64,000 bases of DNA from Azospirillum lipoferum (GCF_024170005.1 NZ_JALJXJ010000001.1:1-64000); one strand, 5' to 3'. Shown: positions 35,693-44,731, counted from the first letter of the stretch. The notes: generated by a model not told the origin, from the sequence alone. Made by a program: numbers and translations.

Positions 35693-36634
35693 TCAGCCGG
35701 CCGCCAGCACGGCGCGGGCGGCAGCGGCGTCCTGGACGATCTGGTCCTTCAGCGCGTCGAAGCTGGGGAACTTCATCTCCGGCCGCAGGAAATCGATCAT
35801 CTGGACCCGCAGATGCAGATCGTACAGGTCGAGGTCGACATCGAACAGATGGGCCTCCAGCCGGGCCACCGTACCGTCGACGGTGGGGCGGGCGCCCAGG
35901 TTGGCGACGCCCGGCAGCCAGACCGTCTCGCCGCCGCGATCTATGCCGGCACGCACCGCATAGACGCCGAAGGCCGGGCGCAGATATTCGCCCAGCTCGA
36001 TGTTGGCGGTGGGGAAGCCGATGGTGCGGCCGCGCTGGTCGCCATGGACGACGCGCCCCTCGATCTCCCAGGAATGGCCCAGCACATAGGCGGCCTCGCG
36101 CGGCCGGCCGGCGGTCAGCGCGTCGCGCACGCGGGTGGAGGAGTAGACGCCGCCCTGCTCGTCGGACACCGGTCCGACCTCCGTCACGCCGAAACCCTGG
36201 GCGCGCCCGGCCCGCAGCAGGAAGGCGGGATCGCCCGACCGCTTGTGCCCGAACAGGAAATCATAGCCGCAGACGACATGCCGCACGCCCAGCCCGGCGA
36301 CCAGCACCTCGTCGACGAAAGCCTGCGCGGTCTTGTGGCGGAAGCCGTCGTCGAAATGGCAGACGATCAGCTGGTCGACACCCAGCGCCTCGATATGGCG
36401 GGTCTTGACTCGGAAGGGCGTCAGGCGAAAGGGCGGGTCGTCGGGACGGAAGACGCTGCGCGGGTGCGGCTCGAAGGTGACGACGGCCGACGGTGCGCCC
36501 ATCTCCGCCGCAAGGCGCTGGGCGGTGCCGATGACCGTCTGATGCCCGCGATGGACGCCGTCGAAATTGCCGAGCGCCACGACGGCGCCCCGCTCTTCGG
36601 CCGGCAGGTCGGCGGTGTGTCTGTACAGTCGCAT
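35693..36634 (-). CDS. ribF: Bifunctional riboflavin kinase / FAD synthetase
   Basis: RibF phosphorylates riboflavin to FMN and adenylates FMN to FAD. The 313-aa product has the FAD synthetase domain first (VALGNFDGVHRGHQTVIGTA near residue 20, and CGYDFLFGHKRSGD). The riboflavin kinase domain follows, with GRTIGFPTANIELGEYLRPA and GVYAVRAGID. FMN/FAD supply matches the flavoproteins in the window, such as FixABC. The reader should not infer co-regulation. Confidence 0.95.
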   Translation of the reverse strand: MRLYRHTADLPAEERGAVVALGNFDGVHRGHQTVIGTAQRLAAEMGAPSAVVTFEPHPRSVFRPDDPPFRLTPFRVKTRHIEALGVDQLIVCHFDDGFRHKTAQAFVDEVLVAGLGVRHVVCGYDFLFGHKRSGDPAFLLRAGRAQGFGVTEVGPVSDEQGGVYSSTRVRDALTAGRPREAAYVLGHSWEIEGRVVHGDQRGRTIGFPTANIELGEYLRPAFGVYAVRAGIDRGGETVWLPGVANLGARPTVDGTVARLEAHLFDVDLDLYDLHLRVQMIDFLRPEMKFPSFDALKDQIVQDAAAARAVLAAG

Positions 36635-36749
36635 GCGCGCCCCGGTGCTGTGGGCGGACCCCGGCGGGTCCGCTTGCTCGGGCGTCTATATAGACCGACG
36701 CCGGCGCGGGGTAAACGCGCCGGCGTGTTTTGCGGTCCGAAGCAGGCAA

Positions 36750-37199
36750 TCAGCCGCGAGACGGAACCATCAGCAGCGCCTCGCCCTCGACCACCACGGT
36801 CTCGCCGACGGTGCAGACGGTCTTGATGACGCAGCGGCGCTTTTCGGGAATCAGCTCGGTGATGGTGGCGCGGGCAGTCACGGTGTCGCCGGCGCGGACC
36901 GGCGCCTTGAACTTCAGCGTCTGGCTCATGTAGATGCAGCCCGGCCCCGGCAGCTTGGTGCCCAGAACGGCCGAGATGAAGCCGACCGTCAGCATGCCGT
37001 GGGCGATGCGGCCCTGGAACATGGTGGTGGCGGCGTATTCCTGGTTGATGTGGACCGGATTGGTGTCGCCGGAAATGCCCGCGAACAGGACGATGTCGGC
37101 TTCCGTCACCGTCTTGGCGAAGCTGGCCGTCATGCCGACGGACAGGTCTTCGATACAGTAGCCTTCGGTATCCTTGCGGACCTGACGCACGTCGTCCAT
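36750..37199 (-). CDS. MaoC-family (R)-specific enoyl-CoA hydratase (PhaJ-like)
   Basis: PhaJ-type hydratases turn trans-2-enoyl-CoA into (R)-3-hydroxyacyl-CoA, feeding polyhydroxyalkanoate synthesis or beta-oxidation variants. The 149-aa product has the hotdog-fold hydratase 2 motif FAGISGDTNPVHINQEYA, with catalytic Asp and His, then GRIAHGMLTVGFISAVLGTK. It starts at ATG 37199 behind AGAGGA. The earlier in-frame ATG at 37307 would add an unconserved Arg-rich tail. Azospirillum accumulates PHB, which fits. Confidence 0.88.
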   Translation of the reverse strand: MDDVRQVRKDTEGYCIEDLSVGMTASFAKTVTEADIVLFAGISGDTNPVHINQEYAATTMFQGRIAHGMLTVGFISAVLGTKLPGPGCIYMSQTLKFKAPVRAGDTVTARATITELIPEKRRCVIKTVCTVGETVVVEGEALLMVPSRG

Positions 37200-37664
37200 C
37201 GCAGCAATTCCTCTTTCTCTCGGTGCCTGTTCCGGCCTCTGACGCCTGGGCGCCGTGCCGTTCGCTGCAATGCGTCGTGTGCATCGCAGCGATGGGAATG
37301 GCACCACGTCTCCTCCAAAAATGCAAAAAAATCTCTAACGTTCCGCACAAGTCCGCGGGAAAGCCGATTGTCCCCTTCGGCATGCTTTAGCGCAATGCTG
37401 ACCGGGCTGGTGGTAATGGATTACTTGCGGGCTAAGGTAAAAATGAGGAAATGGTGGCGGATCATAGGTTTATCGGAAAAACTCGTGCCATTCCGGCCGC
37501 CATGACGCCATGGATGCGACTTTTGCGCCACCTGCTGGAATGCCGATGGCGAAGTCCCGTTCTTTTCAACAGCTTGACCGTATGGTGACTGTTGGTTCGG
37601 CGACGCAATAAAGATCCGGCAGCGGATGCGGCGAATCGGAAACCCTCTTCGCCGCACCGCAGCA
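37200..37664. other. Intergenic region between the MaoC gene and rlpA (465 bp)
   Basis: No gene was recognised; the short ORFs here are not protein-like. The right end has the rlpA terminator hairpin. The left end should have the MaoC-gene promoter near an A-rich run (ATGCAAAAAAATCTC, about 37320-37335). Confidence 0.55.
37627..37656 (-). terminator. Terminator hairpin after rlpA
   Basis: TGCGGCGAA and TTCGCCGCA form a perfect 9-bp stem, 8 bases after the rlpA stop on the minus strand, with a weakly T-rich stretch (CTTTATT) further on. Confidence 0.6.
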
Positions 37665-38249
37665 TTACTTGCCGGAGCCGGAGTGCGACACTGTGTCGCT
37701 TCTGCTTCCGCCGGTGTTGCCGCTGGTGCCGTTCCGCCCGGACTCGCCTTGGGCAACCTGATTGCCGGGGGTCAACTGGTCCACCTTCTCCTCCACCTTT
37801 TCGCGGGCGGTGTCGGTGGGCTGCTCCGATGGCTTGACCTCCACCTTCACCGGGGCGGTGCCGTCCTCGATCATGTCCAGCTTCCTGGCGGCGGAGCGCG
37901 ACAGGTCGATCACGCGGCCATCGACATAGGGGCCGCGGTCGTTGACGATGACGTCGACGCTCTTGCCGTTCTCCTGGTTGGTGACGGTCGCCTTGGCGCC
38001 CAGCGGCAGGGTGCGCGAGGCGGCGGTCGGCTTGTTCTGGTTCATCGGTTCGCCGCTCGCCGTGGTGCGGCCGTGGAACTTCTGGCTGTAGAAGGACGCT
38101 TCCCCCTTGTGGACGAGGATCTCCTCGCCATCCTCATGTTCGACATGCACGGGCGGAACCTTGGCCTTCCCGTTCGCCAATACCGGGACGGCAGTCCCGC
38201 TCAGGGTCGCGGCGGCAAGCGCCAGGACGATGATGCGTGTTGTCTTCAT
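37665..38249 (-). CDS. rlpA: RlpA-like septal-ring lytic transglycosylase (DPBB domain)
   Basis: RlpA cleaves denuded glycan strands in the cell wall. The 194-aa product has a signal peptide (MKTTRIIVLALAAATLSG, cut after VLA) and a double-psi beta barrel with GEASFYSQKFHGRTTASGEP, LPLGAKATVTNQENGKSVDV and the conserved VNDRGPYVDGRVIDLSRSAA. The C-terminus is a Gly/Ser/Asn-rich tail with no SPOR domain. No lipobox is present, so it should be soluble in the periplasm. GGAGG precedes the ATG by 7 bases. Confidence 0.9.
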   Translation of the reverse strand: MKTTRIIVLALAAATLSGTAVPVLANGKAKVPPVHVEHEDGEEILVHKGEASFYSQKFHGRTTASGEPMNQNKPTAASRTLPLGAKATVTNQENGKSVDVIVNDRGPYVDGRVIDLSRSAARKLDMIEDGTAPVKVEVKPSEQPTDTAREKVEEKVDQLTPGNQVAQGESGRNGTSGNTGGSRSDTVSHSGSGK

Positions 38250-38418
38250 CGGTACACCTCCAACGGCGCACCAACGCCATTCAAGGAAAAGAGTTCCCTC
38301 GCAGAGTCGATGAAAGACATTCGCACTATTTCTGGTTTCCAATATCTTGACGAATTCGGAGTGGCTTGCCCTTGTGGGTGACCCTCTGGTCCACAACACA
38401 ACGGTCAGGGGAGAAAGC

Positions 38419-39456
38419 ATGGCCGATGATGCCGCCTGGACTGCATACGAATTTGCGGCGGATCACGTCGTCAATGGCGCGTCTATCCCGGTGGAGATGC
38501 GTCACGTGGCGATGCCCGACGGGGTGCGGCTGCGGGTCGCCGTCTGGCCGGTGCCGGCGCGGGTCCGCGGCACGGCGCTGATGCTGACCGGCCGGGCGGA
38601 ATTCATTGAGAAATATGCCGAGACCGCGGACGCGCTGGCCGCCCGCGGTTTCCGCGTGGTGGCGCTCGACTGGCGCAACCAGGGCCTGTCCGACCGGCCG
38701 CTGCCCAACCGACAGATCCATCACCTGACGGATTTCGCGAGGCTGGTGGATGATCTCGACGAGGTCCATCGGCAGGTGGTGGCGCCGGTCGCGGCGGAGA
38801 CGGGCGGGCCGGTGATCCTGCTGGCCCATTCCATGGGCGGGCTGGTGGCGACGCTGGCGCTGGCCCGCCACGCCGATGACGACCCCGGCCGCTACGCCGC
38901 CGTCCTGCTGGCGGCGCCGATGTACGCCATCCACAGCGGCCTGCTGCCGCGCTGGCTGGTGCGGGTGCTGGCCAGCCTTGGGGTAACCTGCGGCTGGGGC
39001 GCTCGTTACGCGCTGGGGCAGGGCGATTACGATCCGGCGGAAGGGCGCTTCAGCCCGGACAACAAGATCACCGCCGATCCCCGGCGCTACGCCGCCTTCC
39101 ACACCCCCTATGCCGAGCGGCCGGAACTGCGCGTTGGCGGCGTCAGCTTTGCCTGGGTCGCCGCCGCGCTCGATGCGGAAGATGCGCTGCGCCAAAGCCT
39201 GCCGCTGGAGCGGGTGCGCACGCCGGTGCTGCTGCTCAGCGCGCCGGCGGACCGGGTTGTGCGGGCGGAAGCGCACCGGACGGTGGCTGCCCGGCTCGGC
39301 AACGTCCATCTTGTTGAGTATCCCGACGCGCGGCACGAACTGCTGATGGAAGGCGACGTCATCCGCGACCGGGTTTGGGCCGACATCGACGCCTTCCTCG
39401 ACCGGACGCTTTCACACAAGGCTCTTGCGCCGGCCGGCGGCTCTGTCGTCGGATAG
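38419..39456 (+). CDS. Alpha/beta hydrolase, lysophospholipase (PldB)-like
   Basis: The 345-aa product matches the serine aminopeptidase S33 / lysophospholipase L2 group. It shows the oxyanion region ALMLTGRAEFIEKYAETADA, ALDWRNQGLSDRPLPNRQIH, the nucleophile elbow LAHSMGGLVATLALARH, and a C-terminal His in YPDARHELLMEGD. I start at the ATG with GGGGAG upstream. It probably acts on monoacyl lipids at the membrane. Confidence 0.87.
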   Translation: MADDAAWTAYEFAADHVVNGASIPVEMRHVAMPDGVRLRVAVWPVPARVRGTALMLTGRAEFIEKYAETADALAARGFRVVALDWRNQGLSDRPLPNRQIHHLTDFARLVDDLDEVHRQVVAPVAAETGGPVILLAHSMGGLVATLALARHADDDPGRYAAVLLAAPMYAIHSGLLPRWLVRVLASLGVTCGWGARYALGQGDYDPAEGRFSPDNKITADPRRYAAFHTPYAERPELRVGGVSFAWVAAALDAEDALRQSLPLERVRTPVLLLSAPADRVVRAEAHRTVAARLGNVHLVEYPDARHELLMEGDVIRDRVWADIDAFLDRTLSHKALAPAGGSVVG

Positions 39457-39486
39457 GTGCCTTCAGGACCAGAGGTACCCAGCAGC

Positions 39487-40500
39487 ATGACCGATTTCTG
39501 GACGGCGTCCGGTTTCCACCTGTTGACCCGCGATGCCGACAACCATCTGGCGGTGACGCCCGATTTCCTGCGCGCCTACCTGCTCCGGCCCGAGATGCGC
39601 CCGCCGGAGGAGGCCTGCGACGCCGAGCGCACGCTGCACGCCGCCTTGCTGGACGATCCGGCGCGGATGGTGCCCGCCCCGCTGATCGACGCCATCGCCG
39701 ATCCGGATGCGCGGGAGAATTTCCAGGTCTGGCTCGCTTTCCGCGACCGGCTGCTCGCCGCCGGGACGCTGGAGGGCTGCTACATCCGCCTGTTCCGAGA
39801 GGGCGCCCGCGGCGTGCCCGGCCTGTTCATCGACCAGCTGGTCCACGCCATCCTGCGCGGCATCCTCGATGAGACCCCGTCCGGCCTGCGCGCCCGGGCG
39901 GGAGAGCTGTTCTTCCGCGAGCAGACGGTGTCGGTGGAGGACGGCCGCGTCCGCGTTGCCGATGCCGAGACGGTGGAGACGATGGCGGCGTCCGGCGGCT
40001 TCGGTTCGCTCGGCCGGCTGGTGGTGGAGGCCGGCACCGCGCCGCGCAGCGTCGAGCTGGATATCCTGGACGAGACCAACCACCCGCTCTACTGGGGCCG
40101 CGACGCCCGCCACGACACCGTGCTGGATATCACCTTCGCCGCCGCCGGGCTGGACGCGCTGGCCCGCGTGCTGGAGGCCTGGATCTCGCATTTCCTGGGC
40201 GTGACGGTCAGCATCCAGCCGGTGCAGAACATCCGCGACGACCGCTGGGTCTGGCATGTCGGGCTGGACAGCGGCGCCACCGCGATCCTCAACGACCTGT
40301 ATAACGGCGTCGAAGTGGGGGAGGACCGGCTGGCCCGCATCCTCGCCCTGTTCCGCCTGGATTTCGCCGATCCCGCCGCCATGCGTCCCGATCTTGCCGG
40401 CCGTCCGGTCTATCTGGGGCTGGCGATGACGGAGGGAAAGCGGCTGAAGCTGAAGCCGCAGAACCTGCTGGTGAATCTGCCGCTGGCGTCGGTTGCGTAA
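39487..40500 (+). CDS. DUF6352-like conserved hypothetical protein
   Basis: The 337-aa protein starts TDFWTASGFHLLTRDADNHL, then FLRAYLLRPEMRPPEEACDA. Later come FIDQLVHAILRGILDETPSG and ELDILDETNHPLYWGRDARH. I believe this is the DUF6352 family found in Azospirillum and rhizobia. No catalytic motif or membrane segment was recognised. It starts 30 bp after the hydrolase gene and is likely in its operon. Its last 210 bases overlap the antisense reading frame of the AI-2E gene. Confidence 0.72.
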   Translation: MTDFWTASGFHLLTRDADNHLAVTPDFLRAYLLRPEMRPPEEACDAERTLHAALLDDPARMVPAPLIDAIADPDARENFQVWLAFRDRLLAAGTLEGCYIRLFREGARGVPGLFIDQLVHAILRGILDETPSGLRARAGELFFREQTVSVEDGRVRVADAETVETMAASGGFGSLGRLVVEAGTAPRSVELDILDETNHPLYWGRDARHDTVLDITFAAAGLDALARVLEAWISHFLGVTVSIQPVQNIRDDRWVWHVGLDSGATAILNDLYNGVEVGEDRLARILALFRLDFADPAAMRPDLAGRPVYLGLAMTEGKRLKLKPQNLLVNLPLASVA

Positions 40501-41689
40501 GAGTGGGGGTGAGGGGGCATCCGCCCCCCCACCCCCCCAGCAGCGCGCCGACCGGCTTCAGCGGCTCGTGCGCGTCGAACAGGATCTTCAGGATCGCCAG
40601 GATCGGCACGGCCAGCAGCGCGCCGGGGATGCCCCACAGCCAGCCCCAGAACAGGATCGACACGAACACCGCGATGGGGTTCAGCGACAGCCGGCGGCCG
40701 ACAATCATCGGCGTCAGGAAATTGCCCTCGATCGTCGTCAGTGCCACGAAGGACAGCGGCGGCAGAATGATGGTGCCGATGCCGTCGAAGGTCAGGACCG
40801 ATACCAGGAAGAACACGCCGGTCATCACCGCCGGGCCGATGAAGGGGATGTAGTTGGCCAGCGCCACCATCACCCCCCACAGGGCCGGGTTGGGCAGCCC
40901 CCACAGCCACATCACCAGCCCGGTCGCCAGCCCCAGCACCGCGTTGATCAGCGTGATGGTCAGCAGATAGGCGGCGATGTTCTGCTGCAAGGTCGCTGCC
41001 ACCATGGCGTAATGCACGCGGTCGTCGACATTGCGCATGGTGCCGATCAGCGCCTCCAGCGAATGGCGGCCTTTCGCCAGGAAGAAATAGAGCAGCACCT
41101 GCAGGATCACGACGTTGGCCAGCACTGATTCCACTTGGCTGATCGCCTGTTCCATCAGGGTCGGACCGCGTACCACCACTTCGCGCACCGGCCCGGCATC
41201 GTTGCCGGTCTCCTTGGTGATCTGCTCGATCTGGCGGGAGGCTTCGCGGGCGCGCTCGATGCCGGCGCGGATGTCGCCCAGCTTGAACTCCAGCTCGTGC
41301 AGGACGCGCGGCATGCGGTTCACCCACTCCGCCGCCGGGGCGGACAGGGTATAGACCGCCAGCAGTACGCCGCCGAACAGCGTGATCACCATGATGGCGG
41401 CGCCGATCCCTTCCGGTACGCCGACGCGGTAGAGCGCGCGGACCAGCGGGCGCAGCAGGAAGCTGAGGATCAGCGCCAGCATGATCGGCAGCAGCACGTC
41501 GCGCCCGAAATACAGGGCGAACAGAACGGCAATGACGAACAGGCCGACGGTGGCGACGGTCAGCGGATCGCGGCGGTGGCCGGGCGGGGGCAGGGGCTCT
41601 GTCACCGGTTCCGGCGTGCCGGCGAGCGGCGCCTCCGGTGCCGGGGGACGTGCGGGGGGGAGGGAGGCGAACTGGCTGCGGTCTGTCAT
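40289..41689 (-). CDS. AI-2E/PerM-family transporter with long, doubtful C-terminus
   Basis: The product has about eight membrane helices in the PerM order: FVIAVLFALYFGRDVLLPIM near residue 55, VVILQVLLYFFLAKGRHSLE in the middle, and GLPNPALWGVMVALANYIPF. Family members export peptides or signals such as AI-2, or act as Na+/H+ antiporters. The conserved part ends near FDAHEPLKPVGALLGG. A G-rich run around 40530 then leads into about 75 Pro/Ala/Arg-rich residues antisense to the preceding gene. That part is probably a read-through caused by slippage or a missing stop. Confidence 0.83.
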   Translation of the reverse strand: MTDRSQFASLPPARPPAPEAPLAGTPEPVTEPLPPPGHRRDPLTVATVGLFVIAVLFALYFGRDVLLPIMLALILSFLLRPLVRALYRVGVPEGIGAAIMVITLFGGVLLAVYTLSAPAAEWVNRMPRVLHELEFKLGDIRAGIERAREASRQIEQITKETGNDAGPVREVVVRGPTLMEQAISQVESVLANVVILQVLLYFFLAKGRHSLEALIGTMRNVDDRVHYAMVAATLQQNIAAYLLTITLINAVLGLATGLVMWLWGLPNPALWGVMVALANYIPFIGPAVMTGVFFLVSVLTFDGIGTIILPPLSFVALTTIEGNFLTPMIVGRRLSLNPIAVFVSILFWGWLWGIPGALLAVPILAILKILFDAHEPLKPVGALLGGWGGGCPLTPTLTQPTPAADSPAGSAASASAAFPPSSPAPDRPDGRQDRDAWRRDRRNPGGTGRGCGPAGPPPLRRRYTGR

Positions 41690-41814
41690 CGCGGTGGCCG
41701 GACCTCCGAAGGACGGCGCTTGACGGTGGCGCCCGACCCTCCGATCTAGGGGAGTGTTTTTGCGGACCGCGCCGCTCGCGGTCCCCGCCCGTCCTTGCCG
41801 GAGACCCAGTCGCG

Positions 41815-42342
41815 ATGCGCAGCCCGTTTCCCCTGATGAACGTTTCCGCCGGCCTTTTGGTTCTGGGCCTGCTGACCGCCGGTCTGACGCTGCCGTCGCC
41901 GGCGGTGGCGGACGACGTGATCGGCCGCTTTTCCAACGACTGGACCGGCAACGGCCTGCAGGTCCAGGCGATCGAGGATCCCAAGGTGAAGGGCATCACC
42001 TGCCATCTGGTCGATTTCGACCGTAGCCTGATCGACCGGCTGAGCAAGGGCAACTGGTTCGAGGATCCGTCCAACGCCTCCATCGCCTGCCGCCAGACCG
42101 GGGCGGTGACCGTCGGCGACATCGATCTGTCGCAGAAGGGGGAGGAGGTCTTCTCCGAACGGAAAAGCCTGATCTTCAAGTCGATCGCCATCCGCCGCAT
42201 CTACGACCGGCCGAACGACACGCTGGTTTATGTGGTGTACAGCCGTCAGGTGAAGGACGCCTCGGCCAAGACCTCGATCTCCACTGTGCCGCTGTTCAGC
42301 GCCAATGCGACCTGGACGAAGGGCAAGCCGGCGGCGAAGTGA
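41815..42342 (+). CDS. creA: CreA-family periplasmic protein
   Basis: The 175-aa product has a signal peptide (LLVLGLLTAGLTLPSPAVA, cut before DDVIG) and the CreA core: FSNDWTGNGLQVQAIEDPKV, KGITCHLVDFDRSLIDRL and two cysteines that can pair. E. coli CreA belongs to the creABCD locus but has no known biochemical role. No creBCD genes are nearby. The first ATG inside the coding-like region was chosen. Confidence 0.82.
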   Translation: MRSPFPLMNVSAGLLVLGLLTAGLTLPSPAVADDVIGRFSNDWTGNGLQVQAIEDPKVKGITCHLVDFDRSLIDRLSKGNWFEDPSNASIACRQTGAVTVGDIDLSQKGEEVFSERKSLIFKSIAIRRIYDRPNDTLVYVVYSRQVKDASAKTSISTVPLFSANATWTKGKPAAK

Positions 42343-42372
42343 GCGATGTCCGGCGACTTGAAGGGGCGCTGA

Positions 42373-42511
42373 TCCGGGACAGGATTTACACGGATGTCGC
42401 GGATTTAGACACGGATTACACGGATTTATTGACCTTGCGGGCGCTCCGGCTGATCCCGAAAGCTCAAGTTCAGGGACGCCGCATCCGTGAAATCCGTGCA
42501 TTAATCCGTGG
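42373..42511. repeat. Inverted array of CACGGATT-type units
   Basis: The left arm has CACGGATG (42389), a CGCGGATTTA variant (42399), CACGGATTA (42410) and CACGGATTTA (42419). After a 53-nt spacer the right arm has the reverse complements CATCCGTG (42482), AAATCCGTG (42490) and TAATCCGTG (42502). The RNA or single strand could fold into a long cruciform. It lies between convergent creA and the AstE-like gene, as REP-type elements often do. Confidence 0.75.
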
Positions 42512-42555
42512 AGAACTTGCCCGCACCACGGCACGTCACAGGTTGGCCCGGCGCT

Positions 42556-43509
42556 TCACCCCACGATCCGCCCCAGCCGCACCGCCGTCTGGCCGGACTT
42601 CACGCGGCGGGCGGGCATGATCAGGACGCAATCGTCATAGGGGGTGACGATCGCGCGAGCATCATCCCAGCCGATGACCGTGCCGGCGCGGCCGATCACC
42701 TCCATGCCGACGAAGGGGGCGGTGAAGCGGAAGCGTTCGCTGGCGGCGGTGATTGCCTCTGTCACCTCGACCACCCGCTGCGGGTCGGTGTGCAGACGCA
42801 GGCGAGGGCCATTCGCCGGCAACTCTATCATCTCCAGGCCGAGAAGCAGGCGCAGGCAGCTTTCCAATGCCACCGTCGCCGTCTCGGTCCGCCAATGCTG
42901 GCCGCATTCGACCAGGATGGCAGTGTGCGAGCCTTCCGGCTCGGCGAAATTGCCGTAATCGATCAACCGTTTGCCGCCGGCATGGCCGCCGTCCGCCACC
43001 ACCCAGGCCGGATAGCCGAGCCCGAGGGCCAGATCGCGTCCGCGCGTGGTCCGGCCGCACAGGGTCAGCGGTGCGGTGTCCGCCGTCATCGAGTGCAGGT
43101 CGAGCAGAAGGTCCGCCGACTCATAGACCGGACGCAGCACACGGGCGCGGCGAAGCTCGACACTGTCGCGCCGGCCGTCCAGATGTTCCAGCGACCACAG
43201 CCGGTTGAAATCCTCGTCCAGATAGCGCGAGGCATAGGGATTCTGGCGGTCGAAGGTGGCGTAGGCTGCGGTGTTGGCGAAGACGAAGGTCAGCTGCCCG
43301 CGTGTCGGTCGCAGCCCCATGCGAAGCAGGGCATCCAGCGCGATGGCACCGCACAGTTCGTTGCCGTGGACGAGCGCGTTCAGCACCACATGCGGCCCCG
43401 GTTCCGCCGCGGAGAGGCTGGTGACGTGGTCGATGCCGGTGTTGCCGCGCCGGTAGGGCGCGATGTCCGGCGGGGTGAGTTCGACGGGGGCGAAGAGCGG
43501 ATCGGTCAA
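42556..43509 (-). CDS. Succinylglutamate desuccinylase / aspartoacylase family protein
   Basis: The 317-aa product is a zinc carboxypeptidase-fold amidase that removes acyl groups from amino acids. Zinc ligands appear in ALVHGNELCGAIALDALL (His48, Glu51) and a His in LLLDLHSMTADTAPL. LDEDFNRLWSLEHLDGRRDS and the Glu in ILVECGQHW are also typical. No ast arginine-succinylation genes are present. The neighbours suggest acyl-amino acid turnover, since an N-formylglutamate amidohydrolase gene lies divergently upstream. Confidence 0.85.
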   Translation of the reverse strand: MTDPLFAPVELTPPDIAPYRRGNTGIDHVTSLSAAEPGPHVVLNALVHGNELCGAIALDALLRMGLRPTRGQLTFVFANTAAYATFDRQNPYASRYLDEDFNRLWSLEHLDGRRDSVELRRARVLRPVYESADLLLDLHSMTADTAPLTLCGRTTRGRDLALGLGYPAWVVADGGHAGGKRLIDYGNFAEPEGSHTAILVECGQHWRTETATVALESCLRLLLGLEMIELPANGPRLRLHTDPQRVVEVTEAITAASERFRFTAPFVGMEVIGRAGTVIGWDDARAIVTPYDDCVLIMPARRVKSGQTAVRLGRIVG

Positions 43510-43693
43510 GCGGCAAGCTCGCCAGCGGTGGGCGCTTCAAACAGTATGGCGAACCAAGAGACTCCGCGCCAGTGCGGGCCGGTTGTGCAGGGCGGTTTTT
43601 TTGGTTGATGGACGTGGCGCGATGTTGCTGCGGCATGGCAGGATCATGACGAATTGCCGTCGACTGGGGCTTGACGCTTGGGTTATAGGATCT

Positions 43694-43711
43694 GCCATTA
43701 TCAATAATGGC
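43694..43711. promoter_or_regulatory. Perfect 8-bp palindrome in the divergent promoter region
   Basis: GCCATTAT-CA-ATAATGGC is a perfect inverted repeat. It overlaps a possible -10 (CATTAT), 19 bp after TTGACG, so it is placed like an operator. It is 61 bp before the amidohydrolase start. Confidence 0.45.
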
Positions 43712-43772
43712 GGCCAGGGCGGCGGTTGAACGTGAGGTTGTTACTCCCGGGGCGTCTGGTCGGGGCCGGTCA

Positions 43773-44639
43773 ATGAGCTTCGTGATCGATGACGTGCTTG
43801 TCCGCAACGACCCGGTCGGCCGGCGCCTTCCGGTGCTGTTCGATTCACCGCACAGCGGCTGCGTCTATCCCGCCGACTTCCGGGTGATCTGCCCGCATCC
43901 CCTGCTGCGGCAGGGCGAGGACAGCCATGTGGAGGAGCTGTTCGCCACCGCTCCCGACCATGGCGCCACCTTGCTGTGCGCGCTGTTTCCCCGCACCTGC
44001 GTCGACGTGAACCGCGCCATCGACGACATAGACCCGGCGATGATCGACGGCGACCTGCCGATGACGCTGCGGCCGACCCCGCGCAGCACGCTGGGCATGG
44101 GGCTGATCCGGGCCATGCTGCGGCCGGGCGTGCCGCTTTATGACGGGAAGCTGCCGGCGGCGGCGGTGGCCGACCGCATCGACCGTTATTACCGTCCCTA
44201 TCACGCCCAGATGCGGATGGCGCTGGATGGGCTGGCGGAGCGGTTCGGTGCCGTGTGGCACGTCAACTGCCATTCCATGCCGTCGTCGCTGCGGCCGGAC
44301 GGGCGCGACCCGCTGGCGGTGGATTTTGTCATCGGCGACCGCGACGGCACCACCAGCGAGCCGGGATTCGTCCGGCTGGTGGCGGACACCCTGCGCAGCT
44401 TCGGCCACCGCGTGGCGATCAACGATCCGTACAAGGGGGTGGAGTTGCTGGCGCGCTATGGCGAGCCGGCGCGCGGTCGGCATTCGATCCAGCTGGAGAT
44501 CAACCGGCGCCTCTACATGAACGAAGAGACGCTGGAACGGCACGACGGCTTCGCCCGGCTGAAGGGCGAGATCGACACGCTGATCCGCCGCATCGCCGAT
44601 TATGCCGGCCAGCGGATCCTGCACCGTGCCGCGGAATAG
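43773..44639 (+). CDS. N-formylglutamate amidohydrolase family protein (second copy)
   Basis: The 288-aa product shares the family order with the copy at 15.3 kb: LPVLFDSPHSGCVYPADFRV with the metal His, CVDVNRAIDDIDPAMIDGDL, RYYRPYHAQMRMALDGLAER and WHVNCHSMPSS, and near the end HSIQLEINRRLYMN. It is closer to the HutG-like hydrolases than the first copy, which lacks the NRAIDDID segment. It starts at ATG 43773. No histidine-degradation genes were seen. Confidence 0.88.
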   Translation: MSFVIDDVLVRNDPVGRRLPVLFDSPHSGCVYPADFRVICPHPLLRQGEDSHVEELFATAPDHGATLLCALFPRTCVDVNRAIDDIDPAMIDGDLPMTLRPTPRSTLGMGLIRAMLRPGVPLYDGKLPAAAVADRIDRYYRPYHAQMRMALDGLAERFGAVWHVNCHSMPSSLRPDGRDPLAVDFVIGDRDGTTSEPGFVRLVADTLRSFGHRVAINDPYKGVELLARYGEPARGRHSIQLEINRRLYMNEETLERHDGFARLKGEIDTLIRRIADYAGQRILHRAAE

Positions 44640-44686
44640 GCAGCCTGCCGCGCCCCGCTGCAACGGAGGCGGCGGGTCCGCGGGAA

Positions 44687-44712
44687 GGCTCGATCAGGCT
44701 CCCGATCGAGCC
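44687..44712 (+). terminator. 9-bp hairpin between convergent genes
   Basis: GGCTCGATC pairs with GATCGAGCC over an 8-nt loop, between the amidohydrolase and the convergent DUF1476 gene. There is no clear U-tract on either strand, so it is a weak or Rho-assisted terminator. Confidence 0.5.
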
Positions 44713-44731
44713 CCCAAATCACGTTTTCCAG

